NCBI GenBank assembly: GCA_902793195.1
Contig: CADBCS010000005.1
Span: 94,491-158,490, forward strand
From: an uncultured Coriobacteriaceae bacterium
GTDB lineage: Bacteria > Actinomycetota > Coriobacteriia > Coriobacteriales > Atopobiaceae
Length of the DNA stretch: 64,000 nt
Direction of reading: 5' to 3'
This document shows positions 8,098 through 16,654 of this stretch, piece by piece. A program made the translations under genes and the position numbers. The stretch's first letter is position 1, and each line of letters begins with the position of its first letter. The notes beneath the pieces were generated by a model. It ran no database searches and was not told where the DNA came from. It worked only from the letters and a program-made list of their open reading frames with translations.

Positions 8098-9282
8098 CTA
8101 CCAGTCCAGCGGCTTTGCGGCCTGAATGAGTGGGAACAGGCGCTGTCGCATGCCCGGAACCGACGTGCTCCGCATGTAGTCCTGGTTGAAACCGCTCCGG
8201 CGCGTCCCGTGATAGCTGACCAGCAGCTGCGCGTAGGGGCTGGTGTCCTGCGTGATGCGTCCCACCTCGCTCACGCCGACGCCAAAGTACGCCGTGCACA
8301 TACCTGCCCACATCGCGGGCGCGTCCTCGAGCGAGAAGCCCAGCAGGCGGCTCTTCTCATCTTCGGGCATCTGGGACCTGGGCAGATACACGTACGGCAG
8401 GACGAGGCCCGCCACGTCGAACACGGGATGGCCCACGGCGGCGTCGCCGACGTCTATGAGCAGGAACTCGCCGTCCTCGGTCACCATGACGTTCTTTGAG
8501 TTGAAGTCGCCATGCAGGAAGGTGTTGCGGTCGGGCACGGACTCGATGAAGGCACGAATCGCCTGCGCCTCTTCGGGCTCCAGCACTGGCTCGACGTTGG
8601 GCAGCCACTCCAGGAACTCCGCCTTGCGGTTGGGCAGCGCCCCGCCCGGCATCTCGATCTCGTGCAGCTCCTTGAGCAGGGCCGCGCTCTTCTGTGCCAT
8701 CTCGGGCACGCGGCTTCGGTCGGCATCGATGACCTGCGCCACGGTCTTGGCGTTGAGCAACTCGTACACCACGCCGTAGCTCTCGCCGCAGCGCACGACG
8801 TCGTAGGATATGGCCGTGGGCACGCCCGCCAAGAACGTCTTCTGCGCGGTGTCGCGCTCGTGCTGCACCATTTCCAAGCGGATGCCGGGGTTGTACACCT
8901 TAACGATGGTCTCGGGATCGGTGCGATAGACCTTGCCGAAGCCACCGGACCCGATGAGTTCGCAACCCTCGACCGACACCTCGCGCAGGCGCTTCCTCAC
9001 GTCCAGGAACTCCGTGAAGCCCGTGACCTCAAACACCTCGTAGACCTCGGGCGAGACGTCGAGGACGGGAATGGCGCTCTTGGCACGCTTGCGCAGCCGC
9101 ATGAGGATGCGCAGGCCGGCCGACGAGATGTACTCCAGATGCGCGGCGTCGAGGGAGAGACCCGCACCGGGGTGCTCGTCCACCGCGGCCAGAAGCTCGG
9201 CCTCCACCGCCTGGGCGTTGTTCGAGTCGATGTGGCCCTCCAGGTGAATGGTGAGCACGTTGTTGCTAAGCGTTGCGTTCAT
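8098..9282 (-). CDS. STAS-domain protein fused to a small-molecule-kinase-like domain
   Basis: The 394-residue protein joins two domains. Residues 1-95 form a STAS domain of the anti-sigma-factor-antagonist type, with the phosphorylatable serine context EYISSAGLRILMRL. Residues 105-394 form an aminoglycoside-phosphotransferase/choline-kinase-like fold: a glycine-rich GSGGFGKVYR loop, the catalytic loop LHGDFNSKNVM near 252-262 and the metal-binding LLIDVGDA. The kinase part resembles the TIGR02172 phosphotransferase paralogue family, by recollection. Substrate is unknown. The start is ATG 9282 with GAAAGGA upstream. It lies 16 nt behind the PAP2 gene and is probably co-transcribed with it. 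Confidence 0.8.
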   Translation of the reverse strand: MNATLSNNVLTIHLEGHIDSNNAQAVEAELLAAVDEHPGAGLSLDAAHLEYISSAGLRILMRLRKRAKSAIPVLDVSPEVYEVFEVTGFTEFLDVRKRLREVSVEGCELIGSGGFGKVYRTDPETIVKVYNPGIRLEMVQHERDTAQKTFLAGVPTAISYDVVRCGESYGVVYELLNAKTVAQVIDADRSRVPEMAQKSAALLKELHEIEMPGGALPNRKAEFLEWLPNVEPVLEPEEAQAIRAFIESVPDRNTFLHGDFNSKNVMVTEDGEFLLIDVGDAAVGHPVFDVAGLVLPYVYLPRSQMPEDEKSRLLGFSLEDAPAMWAGMCTAYFGVGVSEVGRITQDTSPYAQLLVSYHGTRRSGFNQDYMRSTSVPGMRQRLFPLIQAAKPLDW

Positions 9283-9298
9283 GGCGATCCTTTCGCAT

Positions 9299-10192
9299 CT
9301 ATGTGTTCGCACGGGTGGGTATAACGAACGCGACAAGTACGGGAGCGAGCACGCCAACCGACACGTCGCTGAGGTAGTGGGCCCCCAGAACGATCCTACT
9401 CACGCAGATGGCCAGCACCAGCACGAGTCCCACGACTATTCCCACGCGCCATTTGTTCCTAAGCGAGGGAAAAAGCGCGGTAAGCCCGTAGAACCCCGAC
9501 AAAAACGACCCTGCCTGTGCCGCATGCCCGCTGGGGAACGACTTGAACGCGTCGCCAATCACGCCGCTCTCGATAAGCTCCTTGTAACCGCTGAACGGCT
9601 TGTACCAAGGCTGGAACGAGACCCCCTCTATCCCCGCCACGACGGTATAGTAGCGCGGGCGATGCATGATTGCCTTGCCCAGCTCGACCAACGCATACGA
9701 CACGGCGAGCACCACGATGGCGAGCAGAAGGCGACGAACGAGCTCTGCCTCGTCATTTTTCCGCGCGGCAACAAAACCTGCGGCGACGCAGCCCAAGCCC
9801 AATACGAGACTCGCAATCACCAGCGCGATGCCAGAAAGTTCGATGGACACTTCCGGCCCGCCAATCGTTGGCAAGCCCTTGACGGCAACGTAGGCAATCA
9901 CGCATGCCAACGCCACGCATACGATGGCGAGAAGCACCCGCAGTGCCACGGGCTTTTCGCCCACCATCTGCCGCTGGGCCAGAGCACCCAGGAAGACGCA
10001 TGCGGGAATCGTGAGGGGCAGAAGCCCCACGATGGAGAAGAAGATTGCAAACGGATTGGCGGGCTGGTAGAGGGTTTGCGATATCTGCAGGTCGAAGAAC
10101 GTGCCCACGCACAACCCCGCAATGCACAGGACCGTGCATGCGCATAGCGTCTTGAGCATGAGCGACCTGTCCTGCTTGCCAATACACGTCAT
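9299..10192 (-). CDS. PAP2-family membrane phosphatase
   Basis: The 297-residue protein carries the three acid-phosphatase motifs: KAIMHRPRYY (about 171), FPSGHAAQAG (about 217) and SRIVLGAHYLSD (about 263). These supply the catalytic Lys, Arg, His and Asp residues. Multiple hydrophobic segments surround them, so the active site should face outward at the cytoplasmic membrane. Such enzymes dephosphorylate lipid phosphates such as undecaprenyl pyrophosphate or phosphatidic acid. I start at ATG 10192 behind AAGGAGAGG; the frame is open to 10327 but that extension is not hydrophobic and has no binding site. It leads the STAS-kinase gene. Confidence 0.85.
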   Translation of the reverse strand: MTCIGKQDRSLMLKTLCACTVLCIAGLCVGTFFDLQISQTLYQPANPFAIFFSIVGLLPLTIPACVFLGALAQRQMVGEKPVALRVLLAIVCVALACVIAYVAVKGLPTIGGPEVSIELSGIALVIASLVLGLGCVAAGFVAARKNDEAELVRRLLLAIVVLAVSYALVELGKAIMHRPRYYTVVAGIEGVSFQPWYKPFSGYKELIESGVIGDAFKSFPSGHAAQAGSFLSGFYGLTALFPSLRNKWRVGIVVGLVLVLAICVSRIVLGAHYLSDVSVGVLAPVLVAFVIPTRANT

Positions 10193-10330
10193 GGGAAAGC
10201 GCCTCTCCTTCGCTTGTAAGGCCAACGTGGCGATCGATGGTGCGTTGCATACGTCTCTCATCCTACCATCGCTTGCATAGCCGAGTATGACAACGTTCTC
10301 CAAACGTTTGTTACCATGTCGTTTCATCCG

Positions 10331-10359
10331 TTGGCAAGCATCCGCTCCAAAGGTACTAT
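10331..10359 (+). promoter_or_regulatory. Sigma-70-type promoter of the T-box/trpB unit
   Basis: TTGGCA (10331-10336) and TACTAT (10354-10359) are separated by 17 nt. Transcription would begin near 10366, just ahead of the T-box fold. This is the best-spaced promoter seen in the window. Confidence 0.7.
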
Positions 10360-10380
10360 CCCTTTAATCGCATAGCGTCA

Positions 10381-10654
10381 CCCAAACCGACGATGCGGAA
10401 GTAAAACCTGTTGGTGCGCATACAGAGAGTTCGGGCAGCTGAGATCCGAGCAGTGGCAGGCAGGCATAATGGACCCGCAGAGGGCGCGAAGAACCGGCAA
10501 GTCCGAGGAAGTCGCGACGGGCGCTCCCGTTACAGAGCAGGGAGGTAGCGGCCTCCCACAGAGAGAGCGGACGTGCGCGTTCGCTAATCGAGGTGGCACC
10601 GCAGGCGTACGCGCTTGTCCTCGAGTCCTAGTTGGCTGAGGACGGGCGTTTTTT
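10381..10654 (+). promoter_or_regulatory. Tryptophan-specific T-box riboswitch with terminator
   Basis: Stem I is closed by TGCGG (10394-10398) with CCGCA (10475-10479) and contains the conserved GAAGTA, AGAGAG and CAGCTGAGATCCG segments. The specifier loop CATAATGGAC presents TGG (Trp codon) at 10470-10472 followed by A, as in known T-boxes. The antiterminator T-box sequence AGGTGGCACCGCAG is at 10591-10604; its TGGC would pair with the GCCA end of a tRNA whose discriminator base is G, as in tRNA-Trp. The terminator stem 10612-10622/10638-10648 ends in six T residues (10649-10654). Uncharged tRNA-Trp should therefore switch on the downstream trpB-like gene. Confidence 0.93.
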
Positions 10655-10706
10655 GTTGCCGGTCCTCACGGTTTGAGACGCTTTGGCGTCTGAGAAGGAG
10701 GCTGTT

Positions 10707-12128
10707 ATGACCGCCAGCGAGTTTGCCAAGGATCCGTATCGCGTCTACCTGTCCGAGGACCAGATTCCCTCGAGTTGGTATAACCTGCGGGCAGACATGC
10801 CCAACAAGCCCGGTCGCATGCTGCTTCCCAACGGCGTTCCGGCCGAGGTCGCCCACATCACCCCCGTCTTTGCCGAGGAGCTGTGTCGACAGGAACTCGA
10901 CGACGACACCGAGTTCGTGACCATTCCCGAGGGCGTCCGCGAGATGTACAAGGTGTATCGCCCCAGCCCCCTGTGCCGCGCATACAACCTCGAGCAGGCC
11001 CTGGGAACCCCGGCCAAGATCTACTACAAGTTCGAGGGCAACAACACCAGCGGCTCGCACAAGCTCAACTCCGCGCTTGCACAGGCCTACTACGCCCATG
11101 AGCAGGGCCTCTCGACCATTACCACCGAGACCGGCGCCGGCCAATGGGGCACTGCCCTCTCGGAGGCGGCGGCACACTTTGGCCTGGATTGCGACGTGTT
11201 TATGGTACGCGCGAGCTACGAGCAAAAGCCCTTCCGCCGTTCCGTGATGCAGACCTTTGGCGCCAACGTCACCCCCTCCCCCTCCGACACCACCGAGATC
11301 GGTCGCAAGATGCTCCAAAACCCCGAGAACCGCACCGGCTCCTTGGGCACCGCCATCAGCGAGGCCGTTGAGCGCGCCCTACACGTGCCCGAGAACCGTG
11401 GCCGCTACCAGCTGGGTTCCGTGCTCAACCAGGTGCTGCTTCACCAGTCCGTCATTGGCCTGGAGAGCTACACCGCGCTCGAGCAGCTCGGCGAATACCC
11501 CGACGTCGTGATCGGCTGCGCGGGCGGCGGCTCCAACCTCGGCGGCCTCATCGCGCCGTTCATGCGCGACAAGCTCACCGGCGTGCGCCCCGACACGCGC
11601 TTCGTCGCCGTCGAGCCCGCAAGCTGCCCGTCGCTCACGCGCGGTCGCTTTGCCTACGACTTCGCCGACACGGGCCAGACCTGCCCGCTGTGCAAGATGT
11701 ACACGCTTGGCAACGGCTTCATCCCCAGCCCCGACCACGCCGGCGGCCTGCGCTACCACGGCATGAGCCCGGTCGTGTCGCAACTCAGGCACGACGGCTA
11801 CCTGGACGCCGTTGCCGTAAAGCAGACCGACGTGTTCGCCGCCGCGGAGCAGTTCGCCAGGCTGGAGACCATCCTGCCCGCTCCCGAGAGCGCCCACGCC
11901 ATCTGCGTGGCGATAGAGGAGGCGCTGGCATGCAAGGAGACGGGAGAGGAGAAGGCCATCCTCTTTGGACTCACCGGCACCGGCTACTTTGACATGACCG
12001 CCTACGAGGCGTACAACGAGGGTCGCATGGTGGATCACGTGCCTACCGACGAGGAGCTCGAGGCTGGCTTCGCCACCATCCCCGCCGTGCCCGGAATCCA
12101 GGCTAAGGGTGGCTTACCGCTGGAGTAG
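10707..12128 (+). CDS. trpB: Tryptophan synthase beta chain, TrpB2 type
   Basis: The 473-residue PLP enzyme makes tryptophan from indole and serine. The PLP lysine lies in NTSGSHKLNSA (about residue 119), the phosphate-binding loop is GCAGGGSNLGG (about 270) and TETGAGQWGTA is the COMM-region signature. Its length and divergent N-terminus fit the TrpB2 branch, which often acts without TrpA. No trpA or other trp gene is adjacent, so it may salvage indole rather than finish a full pathway. GAAGGAGG precedes ATG 10707. The upstream tryptophan T-box supports the function independently. Confidence 0.92.
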   Translation: MTASEFAKDPYRVYLSEDQIPSSWYNLRADMPNKPGRMLLPNGVPAEVAHITPVFAEELCRQELDDDTEFVTIPEGVREMYKVYRPSPLCRAYNLEQALGTPAKIYYKFEGNNTSGSHKLNSALAQAYYAHEQGLSTITTETGAGQWGTALSEAAAHFGLDCDVFMVRASYEQKPFRRSVMQTFGANVTPSPSDTTEIGRKMLQNPENRTGSLGTAISEAVERALHVPENRGRYQLGSVLNQVLLHQSVIGLESYTALEQLGEYPDVVIGCAGGGSNLGGLIAPFMRDKLTGVRPDTRFVAVEPASCPSLTRGRFAYDFADTGQTCPLCKMYTLGNGFIPSPDHAGGLRYHGMSPVVSQLRHDGYLDAVAVKQTDVFAAAEQFARLETILPAPESAHAICVAIEEALACKETGEEKAILFGLTGTGYFDMTAYEAYNEGRMVDHVPTDEELEAGFATIPAVPGIQAKGGLPLE

Positions 12129-12152
12129 CTTAAATCTCACCAAGGTCACCTA

Positions 12153-12201
12153 AAGGAAGTGCCCCCGACAGGACGTTGCGTCCTGTCGGGGGCACTTCCT
12201 T
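12153..12201. terminator. 22-bp perfect hairpin between convergent genes
   Basis: Bases 12153-12174 pair perfectly with 12180-12201 around the 5-nt loop GTTGC; the arm includes GTGCCCCCGACAGGAC. It lies 25 nt after the trpB stop. No U-run follows on either strand. It is the strongest simple stem in the 12129-12424 gap and probably a bidirectional terminator for trpB and the histidine kinase. Confidence 0.7.
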
Positions 12202-12227
12202 GGTGGCGTATACACCAGACCAGGCAC

Positions 12228-12392
12228 CAAAAGTGGACAATCGTTTTACGCAGAACAACGCCCAACTGGGGTTTTACCGATTTTGATGTAACGATTGTCC
12301 ATTCGGTAAAATAGCGAGTGGACAATCGATTTGCACAGACTCCCCATCAACTGGGGTTATACAGAACGAAACTAAACGATTGTCCACTTTTG
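12228..12392. repeat. Two tandem 68-bp elements with terminal inverted repeats
   Basis: Copy 1 (12234-12301) and copy 2 (12319-12386) are both exactly 68 bp, begin TGGACAATCG and end with its reverse complement CGATTGTCCA. Both contain CAACTGGGGTT in the middle and are 17 nt apart. The outermost ends form a 19-bp perfect inverted repeat (12228-12246 with 12374-12392). No reading frame fits. The pair sits between the hairpin and the kinase stop codon. It resembles a miniature mobile or REP-like element; origin is unknown. Confidence 0.8.
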
Positions 12393-12424
12393 AATCTAAT
12401 CAGGGTGCACTCCCCCAGCAGTCA

Positions 12425-14728
12425 CTACGAAAGAACGCGGGTAAGCTCGTCGAGCACGGTGCCCACGTCGATGGGCTTGGGAACGTAGCCGTCTATCCCA
12501 GCCTGTCGAGCCGCCTCGATGTCCTCTTGGAACGCGTTGGCCGACATCGCCACGATGGGAGTGCTCGCGAGCTCGGGATCGTCCAGGGATCGGATGGCCC
12601 TGGCTTCCTCGTAGCCGTTCATCACGGGCATCTGGATGTCTGTGATCACCACGTCGTAGTACCCCGGGCCCTTTGCGCAGAGCTGGTCGACGGCCTGTCT
12701 GCCATCGCCCACGACATCGATCGCGAACCCAAGCTCCTCGAGCAGGATGCAGGCGATCTCCTGGTTTATCTCGTTGTCCTCGGCAAGCAGGATTCGCTTG
12801 CCCTCCAGATCGACGAGCGCAGGCTCAACGTATTCGGTCGGTTCCTCGCGCGAGAGGCCCATGTCCGTCGACATGAGCTCCAGCTGGATGCGAACCACGA
12901 ACTCGGTACCTGCACCCTGCTCGGATTTAACGAGTATGCTGCCATTCATCATGTCCACGATGCGTTTGGTTATTGCCATGCCAAGACCGGTTCCCTGGAT
13001 GCCGCTGGTCGTGGTGTTGCGCTCTCGCTCGAACGCATCGAACACCTTCTCGGCAAACTCTGGCGACATGCCTATTCCCGTGTCGCGCACCACAAGCTCA
13101 TAGCGGCCATATCCCTCGGGCGCCTCCTCCAGCTGCCGCAGGACCACCAGCACCTCACCGCCATCCGGGGTGAACTTGTAGGCATTGCTCAGCAGGTTGA
13201 GAAGCACGCGGTTGAGGCGCGTGCGGTCGCAGAGCACGTACCTGTTGCGTATGGCCGAGGAATCGACCGTAAACGCAATGTGCTTCTCGCCCATCTGCAC
13301 CTCGAACATGTCGCGCAGGTCACCCATCATCTCAAGGAGGTCGGTGTCCTCGGGCTCCAGGTCGATCTTGCCGCTCTCGATGCGGCTCATCTCCAGAACG
13401 TCATTGATGAGCGCCAGCATGTACTTGCTGGACGCATCGATCTTCGCGAGGTACGAACGGACCTCGGGGAGGGTCTCGCTGCGCTCGGCGAGGTCGGTGT
13501 ATCCAACGATGGCGTTCATGGGCGTGCGAATGTCGTGCGACATGTTCGAGAGGAACGTCGTCTTGGACGCGCTCGCCCTCTGGGCCTGTTCGAGCGCCTC
13601 CCGCAGACGCCGGTTGCGCTCCATCTCCTCCACGCGCGCGTCGGTCGTGTCCGACTTGAGGAGCAGGAAGAACCGGGACTCCCAGTCTACGACGTAGTAC
13701 ACGAACCGCTTGTAGAACGTCTCCCCGTCGATGAGGCAGGCAATATTGACGACATACGGCTCTCTGGTGGCAAGCTCTTGCTCGACGTTAGACAGACTCA
13801 ACGACTCAAGAAGGGCAACGCGCTCCTCCTCGGTCCCTGCGATGACGGGGGCAAGCTGCTCGCTGAGGTATTGCTCGTACCACCCGCTTCGTTGGTTGGG
13901 GAAGATGCTGCCGCGCTCGATGGCGTCCTTGTCGCCGATCACGACGCTGTACCGACCGTCCATGAGGTAGGTGATCATGTCGAACTGCCCGATGAGCGCC
14001 TTGTTGAGCAGCGCCTTGGTCACCAGCTCGTCGTTGCAGTCCTCCTCGATGATGAAAGCGATGACATCCGCGGACCCTGGCATGGCAGCCATGCGAACTC
14101 GAACGCGCACGAACCCCGTGAGGTTCTCGTCGATCCTGCACCAGACCGTATCCTCCAGCTCGGTGCGTCCGGCTTTGAAACTGCGCAGCAACCCCTCGCG
14201 GGTAAGCAACCCGATACCCTGTATCGTCTTGGAGTCCGACAACAGGTACTGTGCGCGGGAGTTCATGAGCTCCGTGTACGTCTGCGCCACGCAGTCGCTC
14301 GGATAGAGCCGCGTGCCACGGCGGTCCTCGATCTCGTCTGTGGTGAGATTGACGCGAAACACCGCCACGCAGTCCTCGGTAAAGCTGTCGAGGTCCTCGC
14401 TCATCCCGGCATAGAGTGCCTTGGAACGGCTGTCGCTCTCGCGGAGCTGGGCAACTATCTCGAAGATGATGCTCAGCAGCACGAACACGAACACGCTGCC
14501 ACCAAGGAGGATTCCCGCCATAACGAGGTCGGGGTTTCCAAACAGGCCGACGATGAGGTATCCAATGAGGAATGAGACGAGCAACCCCAGGGGCACGTAG
14601 AACAACACCCGGGAGTACTTCCACGTTTTGAGGTCGCGCACCTGCATCACGAACTGATAGCAGCGTATGATGTTGTATACCATGAGCGCGCTGCCCGCAT
14701 AGATCATCGCGCCTATGAGTATGCCCAT
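12425..14728 (-). CDS. Hybrid sensor histidine kinase/response regulator
   Basis: The 767-residue protein starts with about three membrane segments (residues 1-105). A PAS-like sensor region follows (about 120-370). HisKA has the phospho-acceptor His in FLSNMSHDIRTPMNAIVGYT (about 397), HATPase_c has DTGIGMS and GTGLGMAI, and a C-terminal receiver domain has its phospho-aspartate in DVVITDIQMPVMNGYEEA (about 697) and the conserved Lys in GYVPKPID. It should autophosphorylate and relay to its own receiver, then to an unlinked partner, since no output regulator lies next door. ATG 14728 is chosen because AGGAG lies 7 nt upstream; the frame runs on to 14824 without a better site. Confidence 0.9.
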   Translation of the reverse strand: MGILIGAMIYAGSALMVYNIIRCYQFVMQVRDLKTWKYSRVLFYVPLGLLVSFLIGYLIVGLFGNPDLVMAGILLGGSVFVFVLLSIIFEIVAQLRESDSRSKALYAGMSEDLDSFTEDCVAVFRVNLTTDEIEDRRGTRLYPSDCVAQTYTELMNSRAQYLLSDSKTIQGIGLLTREGLLRSFKAGRTELEDTVWCRIDENLTGFVRVRVRMAAMPGSADVIAFIIEEDCNDELVTKALLNKALIGQFDMITYLMDGRYSVVIGDKDAIERGSIFPNQRSGWYEQYLSEQLAPVIAGTEEERVALLESLSLSNVEQELATREPYVVNIACLIDGETFYKRFVYYVVDWESRFFLLLKSDTTDARVEEMERNRRLREALEQAQRASASKTTFLSNMSHDIRTPMNAIVGYTDLAERSETLPEVRSYLAKIDASSKYMLALINDVLEMSRIESGKIDLEPEDTDLLEMMGDLRDMFEVQMGEKHIAFTVDSSAIRNRYVLCDRTRLNRVLLNLLSNAYKFTPDGGEVLVVLRQLEEAPEGYGRYELVVRDTGIGMSPEFAEKVFDAFERERNTTTSGIQGTGLGMAITKRIVDMMNGSILVKSEQGAGTEFVVRIQLELMSTDMGLSREEPTEYVEPALVDLEGKRILLAEDNEINQEIACILLEELGFAIDVVGDGRQAVDQLCAKGPGYYDVVITDIQMPVMNGYEEARAIRSLDDPELASTPIVAMSANAFQEDIEAARQAGIDGYVPKPIDVGTVLDELTRVLS

Positions 14729-14859
14729 GCCAACTCTCCTACCGCCGCGTCCACATGCGTCGCAATCTGCCGTACGCCCCGTACCCTTCGAGCGCCTCCC
14801 CGCCGATGGAGCTCGCGTGGGCAACCCATTTCACCTAGCTGTTGTCTAAACGCAGCATT

Positions 14860-14868
14860 AGCATACCA
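14860..14868 (-). promoter_or_regulatory. Extended -10 promoter candidate for the hybrid kinase
   Basis: On the minus strand TGGTATGCT reads as an extended -10 element, giving a start near 14853 and a leader of about 125 nt. The surrounding 14729-14988 gap also serves the small plus-strand gene and holds nothing else recognisable. Confidence 0.4.
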
Positions 14869-14988
14869 CGTACGGGCACGCAGTTATAAACGGCGCCGTC
14901 GAACCCGTAATACACTCATGAATATCACTTATAGTTGTTTAACATCCGTCAAGACCAGAGCCGTCTCCCATCTTTCTTGGAGCAAGCC

Positions 14989-15192
14989 ATGTACCCAACG
15001 TCTCGTCCCGGCATCGACTCATCCACGCGCGACGAGCGGCTCGCGTATGTACGACAGCGCTACGCGTGCATCTCGAACTGCGAGTCGTGCGGCCTCTGCG
15101 TGCTCTTCCGCCATGAGCATCCCGAGGACGCACTGGCCGACTACATCGACGGCAAGGAGGAGCTATCCAAGGTGCTCATGCGCTACCGCTAG
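14989..15192 (+). CDS. Small cysteine-containing hypothetical protein
   Basis: This 67-residue protein is not one I recognise. It contains a compact cluster CISNCESCGLC (three CxxC-like spaced cysteines plus one) around residue 25, which could bind zinc or an iron-sulfur cluster. An acidic helical tail follows. The ATG at 14989 has GGAG about 7 nt upstream, whereas the frame's earlier start has none. It has no membrane segment or signal peptide. It lies alone between the divergent kinase gene and the DUF349 gene. Its coding status rests on the ribosome binding site and codon composition. Confidence 0.6.
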   Translation: MYPTSRPGIDSSTRDERLAYVRQRYACISNCESCGLCVLFRHEHPEDALADYIDGKEELSKVLMRYR

Positions 15193-15333
15193 GCATCGGA
15201 TGAGAGATGCCACCGGTGGCTTCAAATCATCTGAGCGCCGCACCTTTATTTTATTGGGACCAAACGTTACAATAGCGCTTTGTATGTATGTTCGCCGCGC
15301 GACATTGACCGCGCGCTTGTGAAAGGATGTGCC

Positions 15334-16536
15334 ATGGAGTCCGAAGCAAACCTCTCGCAGGACCTCGACGCCAACGAGACGACTGCCCAGCCCGAGGCTG
15401 CGGAGACGTCGAGCGAGGCCACGGAAGCTGTCCAGCAAGACGCCGTGGCACCCACGCAGGACCAGCTCGTCGACGAGGCGACCGCCGAGCCCTCTGCGGA
15501 CGAGACGGCCGAGCCTACGGCAGAGGAGCCTTCGGCGGCCGAACCGGCGACTGAGGAGCCCTCGGCAGAGGATGGGACGCAGGCAGACGGCACCATCGTC
15601 GCCACCGCCGACGTCGCACCCGCGCAATCCAAGATGGAGCTTGCCCGCATCGCCAAGGAGGCGCTCATCGAGCGCGCCAAGGAGCTGTCCGATTCTACCG
15701 AGTGGCGCAAGGCATCCGACGCGCAGCGTGCGCTCATGGACGAGTGGCGCGCGGCCGGATATGCCGGCAAGGAGCTCAACGACAAGCTGTGGGAGGAGTT
15801 CCGCGCCGCACGCGATGCGTTCTTCACCCGCCGCGACGAGCACTATGCCGAGCTTCGCGCCCACCAGGCCGAGGTCATCAAGGTGAAGAAGGGCATCATC
15901 GAGGAGGCCAAGGAGCTTACGGCCGACATCCAAAACTGGATCAAGACCTCCGACGCCCTCAATGGGCTCATGGACCGCTGGAAGGCGGCCGGCAACGCCG
16001 GTCGCGAGAACGAGCAGCAGCTGTGGGAGGAGTTCAACGGCATCCGTCGCGACTTCCGCAACCGCCGCAAGGCCGACCTCGCCGATCGCCGCGCAAAGGA
16101 GCGCGAGAACGCAGATGCCAAGCGCAAGCTCGTGGACGAGGCAAAGGCCATCGCCGAGTCCGAGGAGTACACCCGCGAGAACAGCGAGCGCATGCGCGCG
16201 CTCAACGACGAGTACAAGGCCATCGGCTATGCCGGCAGGCCGGCAAACGACACGCTGTGGCAGGAGCTTCGCGCCGCCCAGAACTCGTACTGGGAGGGCA
16301 ACTCCGCCCATCGCAACCAGCAGCGTCGCGAGCGTTCCGAACGCCTGCAGGAGGCAGTCGAGCGCAAGAGCGGGCAGATCGAGCACCTCAAGGACCAAAA
16401 CGAGACGCTCACCACCCGCCTCGAGTCGACCCTCAACCCCGAGAAGGTGGCCCAGATCAAGCGTTGGATCGAGGAGAACACCGAGCGTCTGGACGGTCTT
16501 AAGGACGACATCGACGAGATCAAGAAGAAGATCTAG
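15334..16536 (+). CDS. DUF349 repeat protein
   Basis: The 400-residue protein has an acidic, Ala/Glu/Thr/Pro-rich low-complexity N-terminus (residues 1-105). At least three DUF349-type helical repeats follow, each with a W-x-A-G-x-A-G-[KR] core (for example DEWRAAGYAGKELNDKLWEE and MDRWKAAGNAGRENEQQLWE). A basic coiled C-terminus ends the protein. Molecular function of DUF349 proteins is not settled; they are cytoplasmic and rich in charged helices. GAAAGGA lies before ATG 15334. The gene is followed by its own terminator. Domain identity is clear, role is not. Confidence 0.85.
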   Translation: MESEANLSQDLDANETTAQPEAAETSSEATEAVQQDAVAPTQDQLVDEATAEPSADETAEPTAEEPSAAEPATEEPSAEDGTQADGTIVATADVAPAQSKMELARIAKEALIERAKELSDSTEWRKASDAQRALMDEWRAAGYAGKELNDKLWEEFRAARDAFFTRRDEHYAELRAHQAEVIKVKKGIIEEAKELTADIQNWIKTSDALNGLMDRWKAAGNAGRENEQQLWEEFNGIRRDFRNRRKADLADRRAKERENADAKRKLVDEAKAIAESEEYTRENSERMRALNDEYKAIGYAGRPANDTLWQELRAAQNSYWEGNSAHRNQQRRERSERLQEAVERKSGQIEHLKDQNETLTTRLESTLNPEKVAQIKRWIEENTERLDGLKDDIDEIKKKI

Positions 16537-16582
16537 CATCTCGGCAAGTGCCCAGGCACCACATCCAAGGTGCTGCCAACGA

Positions 16583-16633
16583 CCCGCCCCCCGCTGCCTT
16601 TGACGTATACTGGCAGCAGGGGGCGGGTTTCTT
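16583..16633 (+). terminator. Terminator after the DUF349 gene
   Basis: CCCGCCCCCCGCTGCC (16583-16598) pairs with GGCAGCAGGGGGCGGG (16612-16627) with one mismatch, followed by TTTCTT. It ends the DUF349 transcript just upstream of the esterase gene. Confidence 0.75.
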
Positions 16634-16654
16634 GTATGGTATGGATGCCATGGG

